Assembly: GCA_016840905.1 (NCBI GenBank) | Contig: JAEORM010000302.1 | Span: 1-10,870, forward strand | Reading direction: 5' to 3' | Length of the DNA: 10,870 bases | Source: Candidatus Gerdarchaeota archaeon | Lineage (GTDB): Archaea; Asgardarchaeota; Heimdallarchaeia; JABLTI01 | Part shown: one piece after another, positions 6,522 to 10,870 of the stretch | Layout: the number at the start of each line of letters is the position of its first letter | How positions within the stretch are numbered: position 1 is the first letter of the stretch | Position numbers and translations under genes: made by a program | The notes under the pieces: generated by a model | Databases searched by the model: none | Seen by the model: the letters and a program-made list of their open reading frames with translations, nothing else | What the model was told of the DNA's origin: nothing

Positions 6522-7784
6522 TTAGAATAATTCTTCTGCATCTGTTATATCAAATACCTTTTTGCCTTCAATAAATACTTGTTCCACTTTTGTTCTAGCA
6601 TCAAGTGGGTCGCCATTTAATAGCAAGATATCAGCATCTTTACCTTTCTCTAACGAACCTATGCGATCTTCCAGACCTAATATTTTGGCACCGTTTATTG
6701 TTAAAATTTCGTAAGCACCTTGTCTTGATAAACCTTCACGATGTGCAAGAATCGCATAAACAAATTGATATTGGCAATGGGTAACTGGGTGATCAGATGT
6801 TAGTGCAACGAGTATTCCTTCTTTGTGTAAAAGTCCAAGAGTTTTCCAAGTTTTATTTCTGGTTTCAATTTTTGATTTAAAACTTAGAGTAGGTCCTATA
6901 ACTGCAGGTATGTTATTCTCTTTAAGGAAATCAATAATATAATGACCTTCACTACAATGTTCGATACAAATTCTTAAATCAAATTCCTTTGCTAATCTTA
7001 TCGCTGAAACAATATCGTTCACTTGATGTGCATGAGCTCTTAGGGGAATCTCTTTTTTCAAAACAGGAATCATAGATTCATATTTTATATCCTTATCAGG
7101 CTTTGATGGTTCTACTGGTTTAGTAGCTTTTTTATTTTCTTCTTTTTCCTTTTCCTCGGAGTATTTCTTTAGATCCTCTTTATATTGCTTTATCTTTGAT
7201 TTGTAATCAGCCCACTTTGCCAAGTAATTTTGGGTTTCAAACAATAATTGTCTAAATAATCCTAAACTACCCATCCTGGTTTTTGGTGTGACATTTTTAT
7301 TTCCATATAATCGTTTTGGATTTTCACCAAAGGCACATTTCAATCCTGAGTTTTCCTGAACGATCATATCTTCAACTATTGTTCCATGAGTTTTTATAGT
7401 GCTCATTTGACCTCCAACAACATTCCCACTTCCAGGAGCAACACAAATAGTGGTCATTCCACCTGCTAAAGCTCGTCGTAATCCTCTATCCAAGGGATTA
7501 ATTGCATCTAGCACTCTTATTTGTGGTGTTATTGGATTTGTACTTTCATTACCATCTTGAAGGTCATTTCCAATACATTCTTCGAAAATACTAGCATGGC
7601 AATGAGCATCAATTAAACCAGGAAAGGCAATTTTATCACTTGCATCAATAATTTCTGCTTCTTTTGGAATACTCTTTCCTTTACTAATTTCCTTTATCTT
7701 ACCTTTATCATCGATTAGAATAAAACCTTCCTTTATAGGTTCACTAGTTACTGGAATAATCTCTTTACAAATTATTGCTTTCAT
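6522..7784 (-). CDS. Metal-dependent amidohydrolase, copy A (COG1228-like, subgroup C)
   Basis: This 420-residue cytoplasmic protein is the tandem paralogue of the amidohydrolase to its left; by hand count 70 of the first 100 residues are identical. All expected metal ligands are present: H61 and H63 in PGLIDAHCH, H251 and H253 in LRAHAH, H276 in IEHCSEGH, and D331 in LTSDHP. The GENPKRLYG block (153-161) and the charged helix (190-230, slightly longer and richer in Lys/Glu than in copy B) are kept. The copies differ right after the strand-8 aspartate: VTHCQYQ here and VVPLQFQ in copy B. That loop often lines the substrate pocket, so they may not share a substrate. The start is taken as the ATG at 7784, not the TTG three codons upstream, since it aligns with copy B; GAGG lies just 3 bases before it. 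The dehydrogenase gene ends 54 bases upstream, and a TATA-like element overlaps its stop codon. Confidence 0.88.
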   Translation of the reverse strand: MKAIICKEIIPVTSEPIKEGFILIDDKGKIKEISKGKSIPKEAEIIDASDKIAFPGLIDAHCHASIFEECIGNDLQDGNESTNPITPQIRVLDAINPLDRGLRRALAGGMTTICVAPGSGNVVGGQMSTIKTHGTIVEDMIVQENSGLKCAFGENPKRLYGNKNVTPKTRMGSLGLFRQLLFETQNYLAKWADYKSKIKQYKEDLKKYSEEKEKEENKKATKPVEPSKPDKDIKYESMIPVLKKEIPLRAHAHQVNDIVSAIRLAKEFDLRICIEHCSEGHYIIDFLKENNIPAVIGPTLSFKSKIETRNKTWKTLGLLHKEGILVALTSDHPVTHCQYQFVYAILAHREGLSRQGAYEILTINGAKILGLEDRIGSLEKGKDADILLLNGDPLDARTKVEQVFIEGKKVFDITDAEELF

Positions 7785-7807
7785 TTTCCTCAAAGAAAGA
7801 AAAGAAA

Positions 7808-7845
7808 GGAGAATAATAAGCGTTTTGTAAGATTTAGCTTATATC
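7808..7845 (-). promoter_or_regulatory. Promoter of amidohydrolase copy A, TATA box overlapping the upstream stop codon
   Basis: GATATAAG (7838-7845, minus strand) overlaps the stop codon of the dehydrogenase gene. It is followed by the TACAAAACGCTTA element (ending in CTCC at 7808) that matches the promoter of copy B. A start site about 26 bases downstream of the TATA centre, near 7815, would give a leader of about 31 bases before the ATG at 7784, nearly the same as for copy B. The shared spacing is the main support. Confidence 0.45.
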
Positions 7846-9500
7846 TTATTCACCGGTTTCCATGTTAAATTATTCTTATATTCTTCAATTTGCTTTTTCT
7901 TTTCGTTATCATTCCAACCTAATTTATTAGCCATTACATCAGCTATTTTAGCAATACAATCCAATCCTTGATTTTCCAACAATTGTAGTTGAGTTCTTCT
8001 AAGCATGAAGTCGCTTAAAGTTAAACACATTTCATAATCAATAGCATGAATTATTTCAGCAAAAATATGTGGTCTTTCCTCAGCTATTCTTTCTTTCATT
8101 TTCTCATCTTGAATAATAATATCTAAAATTTCAATATGAGCAGAGCCATAGGTATGAATAATATGATCAGCTATATCAATTGGTAATTGATATTTCTTCA
8201 TTAAAGCTGGAACATATTTTAGCAAGTATTCTTTGATGTATGTGATATTTTTAGCACCATGTAATTTACCATTCTTTGTTTTACATGGATAATCCTTTTT
8301 ATTCAATTGTAATACTATTAGTGCTTCATTTACTGCTTTTTCAGCCATATATCGAAAGATGGTGTATTTCCCGCCAGTAACTGTAAGGAGATTGGGTTTT
8401 GTTTTGATTATATCAAAACCTCTTGAAGTGTCAGTTTCAGATTTTGCTTTAGGTGATATCAACATCGGTCTAACACCTGAATAAGCACTTATAACATCTT
8501 CTCGAGAGACACTATTTGGAAAATCATTGTTAACAGCTGAAATAACATAATTAATATCTTCTTCAGTTATTTCTACATGGTCCATATTATCTTTATAATC
8601 TGTATCTGTTGTACCTATAAGCGAATATTTTCGTCTGAATGGAATTACAAACATTCCTCGTTCATCATCAGCAGTAATAACTACAACAACATTGTTTTTC
8701 ACAATCCTTTTAGTAATAATATGAATCCCTTTTGTTGTTCTTAGTAATTTTTTCGAATCCTTAAATTGACTTAAAATACTATCTGTCCATGGTCCTGTTG
8801 AATTGATTACTAATTTAGCTTTTATAGGAAATACTTCTCCCGTTAAAGTGTCTTCAGCTTTAACACCTTTAACAACTTCACCTAATTCTGGATCTTGTTC
8901 TAAAATGAATTCTACTGATTTGACATGATTTAATGCAAGAGCGTTATTACTTTGAGCTGCTAGGATTGTCTCAAGAGTTACTCGAGCATCATCCATCACA
9001 CCATCCCAATAATACATTGAACGTTTCAAGACATCATTTTTGATGTTTGGAACAAGCTCAAGAGTTTTTTTTCTTGATAAGAACCTATAATTTTCAGTAT
9101 TTTTAAATTTAGCAAGGATATCATATAGTGTACCAGCAAAGAGCATTTTTGCCAAAGTATTCTTCCCTTTTTTGTATATAGGAATCAAGAATGGAATTGG
9201 TTCCGCTTGGTGAGGACAACTTCTAAACATCCACATTCGTTCTCGAGAAGCATCTTTCACTAAAGAGAATTCACCATAGGCTAGATAACGAATTCCTGCA
9301 TGAACAAGTTTTGATGAACCACTACTAGTACCTGCTCCAAAATCTTCTTTGTCAATAATAGCTACTTTCAAACCTCGAAGTGAAGCATCCCATGCAATTC
9401 CAGCACCAGTTATGCCAGCTCCAATAATTAAAATATCAAATTCTTCTTCTTTTAATCGAAGCAGTTTATTTTTCCTAATTTCTAAAGCTGATGAAGACAT
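7839..9500 (-). CDS. glpD: FAD-dependent glycerol-3-phosphate dehydrogenase (GlpD/GlpA type)
   Basis: The enzyme oxidises sn-glycerol-3-phosphate to dihydroxyacetone phosphate, passing electrons through FAD, usually at the membrane. At 553 residues it has the normal family length. The FAD-binding Rossmann motif GAGITGAG is at 27-34, and the family signature GTSSGSSKLVHAGIRYL is at 57-73. Positions matching substrate contacts described for E. coli GlpD appear intact: H260 in KGIH, R344 in SGVRP, R360 in DTSRGF and K378 in GGKYTIFR. The C-terminal DAO_C-like helical domain spans roughly 400-530. The ATG at 9500 begins a short polar stretch and then the FAD domain; no strong ribosome binding site is visible. 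No GlpB or GlpC genes lie beside it, so the electron acceptor is unknown. It is divergent from the hydrolase gene and precedes the amidohydrolases on its strand. The symbol is by family; glpA is an equally fair name. Confidence 0.93.
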   Translation of the reverse strand: MSSSALEIRKNKLLRLKEEEFDILIIGAGITGAGIAWDASLRGLKVAIIDKEDFGAGTSSGSSKLVHAGIRYLAYGEFSLVKDASRERMWMFRSCPHQAEPIPFLIPIYKKGKNTLAKMLFAGTLYDILAKFKNTENYRFLSRKKTLELVPNIKNDVLKRSMYYWDGVMDDARVTLETILAAQSNNALALNHVKSVEFILEQDPELGEVVKGVKAEDTLTGEVFPIKAKLVINSTGPWTDSILSQFKDSKKLLRTTKGIHIITKRIVKNNVVVVITADDERGMFVIPFRRKYSLIGTTDTDYKDNMDHVEITEEDINYVISAVNNDFPNSVSREDVISAYSGVRPMLISPKAKSETDTSRGFDIIKTKPNLLTVTGGKYTIFRYMAEKAVNEALIVLQLNKKDYPCKTKNGKLHGAKNITYIKEYLLKYVPALMKKYQLPIDIADHIIHTYGSAHIEILDIIIQDEKMKERIAEERPHIFAEIIHAIDYEMCLTLSDFMLRRTQLQLLENQGLDCIAKIADVMANKLGWNDNEKKKQIEEYKNNLTWKPVNKI

Positions 9501-9664
9501 AATATTTTACCAGTTGATAAATAATCATACATTTTTTAAGACTTTTCTAAAAAAGAACTATTATTTCATCGTTAGTATAAAAATCTGTCAAATTTAGCAA
9601 AATACATTTATGCAAGCAAAATATAATTGAGCTAGGTTTGGACTTTTACAGGGGCTCCTATATA
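9501..9664. promoter_or_regulatory. Divergent intergenic region with candidate promoters for both flanking genes
   Basis: This 164-base AT-rich gap lies between the leftward dehydrogenase and the rightward hydrolase. On the plus strand TATAAAAA (9576-9583) is the best TATA box for the hydrolase, giving a leader of roughly 60 bases; TATAATT near 9622 would give a very short one. On the minus strand the same AT core (TTTTTATA) or CTTAAAAAAT at 9531-9540 could serve the dehydrogenase. A 9-base direct repeat AGCAAAATA occurs at 9596-9604 and 9615-9623. No RNA gene or coding frame is convincing here. Confidence 0.35.
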
Positions 9665-10651
9665 ATGGCAAAAAAGAAGAAACAAGTTACTATAGAAGTT
9701 ACTCCAGAATTAACAATTTCACCTGATTTGCAACAGAAAGTTGACCAATTAATCGAATCATCAAAAAGAGAAGTTGATTCTTATTGGGATTCTAAAGATA
9801 CTGAATATATTTATGTCCCCGTAGATGGCGGTGAAATTAGAGTTATTCATGTGAAACCTGAAAATCCTAAAAATAAACAATCACTTGTCCATCTCCCTGG
9901 TTGGGGAGTAAATCCTGTAGGTTTTAAGATACTTTATGAGGTTTTACATGAAGATTATGAATTCTATTATATTGAAACAAGAGAAAAAAGTTCTAGTAAA
10001 ATTAAACGACGAAAGGCAAATATGACGATTTTACAAATGGCTAAAGATGTTCAGAAAGCCTTAGATTATCTTGGTTTTGCTGATAAAAATTTCGTGATGT
10101 TCGCACCATGTTGGGGTGCAACAATAGCAATAGAAGGAATAAAAGCTAATGTTCTAAAAATTCCACGATTGATTGTTAATGATCCTATGCATAAATTATG
10201 GTTTAATAAATTCTTGTTAAATATCTCTCCAATAATTCCTACTTTTGTAGTAACGATAATTAAACCAATTCTAATGTTCTTTGCCTTTCTAGGTATGAAA
10301 GAAAAAACTCAATTAGAACGAAATAGACAATTCGTTAAAAATGCTGTTGTGTGGAAATGGAAGCGAGCTGCATATCAAGTAAAAGATTTGGAATTATATG
10401 GAACTCTTGGATCAATAGATCAAGAAATTCTTGTTTTTAATGGAACAACAGATAAGGTTCATCAACAATCTGATTATCCTAAAATGGCTAAAGAGTTGCC
10501 AAATGGACGATTTTTCTTTATGAATACTGATGAATCAAATAGAGAACGATTACAAGCTATAGTGATGAAGGAATTTGCAGATGTGGATACAAAAATAGGT
10601 ATACCTCCTTCTTTACTCCAATTTGAAAAGGAACTTCTAAGAGACAATTAA
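9665..10651 (+). CDS. Alpha/beta hydrolase resembling PHA synthase (PhaC), with cysteine at the nucleophile position
   Basis: This 328-residue, probably cytoplasmic protein has an alpha/beta hydrolase fold. HLPGWG (76-81) corresponds to the HG-W oxyanion region, MFAPCWGATIA (145-155) to the nucleophile elbow with C149 in place of serine, as in PHA synthases, and FNGTTDKVH (258-266) to the strand carrying the acid D263. The last strand, FFFMNTDESN, lacks the histidine that usually ends the triad, so the protein may be inactive or use another histidine such as H266. A long, partly hydrophobic lid-like segment (about 180-215) follows strand 6. The lysine-rich N-terminus has no signal peptide. 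I prefer the ATG at 9665 (AGGGG 10 bases upstream) over an in-frame TTG at 9638. At about 330 residues it is much shorter than class I PhaC. The transporter gene begins 23 bases downstream and is probably co-transcribed. The reaction is unknown. Confidence 0.8.
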   Translation: MAKKKKQVTIEVTPELTISPDLQQKVDQLIESSKREVDSYWDSKDTEYIYVPVDGGEIRVIHVKPENPKNKQSLVHLPGWGVNPVGFKILYEVLHEDYEFYYIETREKSSSKIKRRKANMTILQMAKDVQKALDYLGFADKNFVMFAPCWGATIAIEGIKANVLKIPRLIVNDPMHKLWFNKFLLNISPIIPTFVVTIIKPILMFFAFLGMKEKTQLERNRQFVKNAVVWKWKRAAYQVKDLELYGTLGSIDQEILVFNGTTDKVHQQSDYPKMAKELPNGRFFFMNTDESNRERLQAIVMKEFADVDTKIGIPPSLLQFEKELLRDN

Positions 10652-10674
10652 AAATGAGACAGGATTAAAAAAAG

Positions 10675-10870
10675 ATGTCAGAAACAATACTGAAAAAAGA
10701 TGATGAAAAAGAGACTTCAATAGAAGCTCATAAAACGAGTAACAGAAATGCACTATTATGGTATTCATATGATATGGCTGATACATTTTTTTCACAAACA
10801 GTCATTAGCTTGGCGTTTACTCCCTATGCAATGCTTTTAGGAGCATTACAGGGTTGGACCTATGTGAATA
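10675..10870 (+). CDS. MFS transporter, UMF1-like, N-terminal fragment
   Basis: Only the first 65 residues are inside the window. A charged cytosolic N-terminus (1-24) is followed by LLWYSYDMADTFFSQTVIS (27-45) and the start of a hydrophobic membrane segment. The pattern W-x-x-Y-D-x-A-[DN]-[ST]-x-F at the first membrane helix is characteristic of the UMF1 / Atg22-like branch of the major facilitator superfamily. The ATG at 10675 is preceded by AGGA (10661-10664) with 10-base spacing. The gene lies 23 bases after the hydrolase stop and is likely in the same transcript, so it could export or import a compound the hydrolase acts on; the sequence gives no direct support for that. Substrate unknown. 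Confidence 0.72.
   Translation, partial: MSETILKKDDEKETSIEAHKTSNRNALLWYSYDMADTFFSQTVISLAFTPYAMLLGALQGWTYVN

Noticed and set aside
9349..9597. 82-codon plus-strand frame over the start of the dehydrogenase gene
   Set aside because: Antisense to the conserved FAD-binding domain; its tail is simple AT-rich intergenic sequence.
9638..9664. Nine-residue extension of the hydrolase from a TTG codon
   Set aside because: An ATG with an upstream AGGGG follows directly, and the lysine-rich MAKKKK start is typical of a genuine N-terminus.
10654..10668. Four-codon ATG frame between hydrolase and MFS gene
   Set aside because: Too short to be a product; it overlaps the presumed ribosome binding site of the MFS gene. 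Translational coupling cannot be shown.
1..10870. CRISPR array, tRNA, rRNA, insertion sequence or prophage
   Set aside because: No regularly spaced repeats, cloverleaf-like segments, conserved rRNA stretches, transposase or integrase motifs were seen in either strand.

Overview
The window looks like a piece of an AT-rich archaeal genome. The gene starts are preceded by GAGG-type ribosome binding sites or by none, several promoters resemble archaeal TATA boxes placed about 30-60 bases before the start codon, and the glucose-6-phosphate isomerase is the cupin type found mainly in archaea. The low GC, the PHA-synthase-like hydrolase, the UMF1-type transporter and the FAD glycerol-3-phosphate dehydrogenase suggest an Asgard archaeon (Loki- or Heimdallarchaeia-like). 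That placement is an inference from gene flavour; no ribosomal or phylogenetic marker is present. There are nine protein genes. Two are cut by the window edges. No tRNA, rRNA, CRISPR array or insertion sequence was seen, and no gene-free gap exceeds about 170 bases.

Left block (1-1710, minus strand): a cupin phosphoglucose isomerase is followed after 28 bases by an OppD/DppD-type peptide ABC transporter ATPase that runs off the left edge. A divergent intergenic region (1711-1878) separates these from the next block.

Middle block (1879-5113, plus strand): two tandem paralogous multi-pass membrane proteins have the two-half layout of Ca2+/cation antiporters (CaCA superfamily). Their first-half ion-binding motif is degraded, the second-half acidic motif is kept, and they share family-specific motifs. 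This pair is the most interesting item in the window. The block ends in a GC-rich hairpin with a T-tract in the 43-base gap between convergent genes.

Right block: reading leftward, an FAD-dependent glycerol-3-phosphate dehydrogenase (9500-7839) is followed by two tandem paralogous metal-dependent amidohydrolases (7784-6522 and 6407-5157). Each amidohydrolase appears to have its own TATA promoter, and the two promoters still share visible sequence, so promoter and gene seem to have been duplicated together. The promoter of the second copy is embedded in a perfect 18-bp palindrome. Reading rightward from 9665, an alpha/beta hydrolase with a cysteine in the nucleophile position is followed 23 bases later by the start of an MFS (UMF1-like) transporter that leaves the window.

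The genes do not form one obvious pathway. Phosphoglucose isomerase and glycerol-3-phosphate dehydrogenase belong to central sugar and glycerol metabolism. The ABC ATPase, the two exchangers and the MFS protein are transport functions. Substrates of the amidohydrolases and of the hydrolase cannot be read from the sequence.
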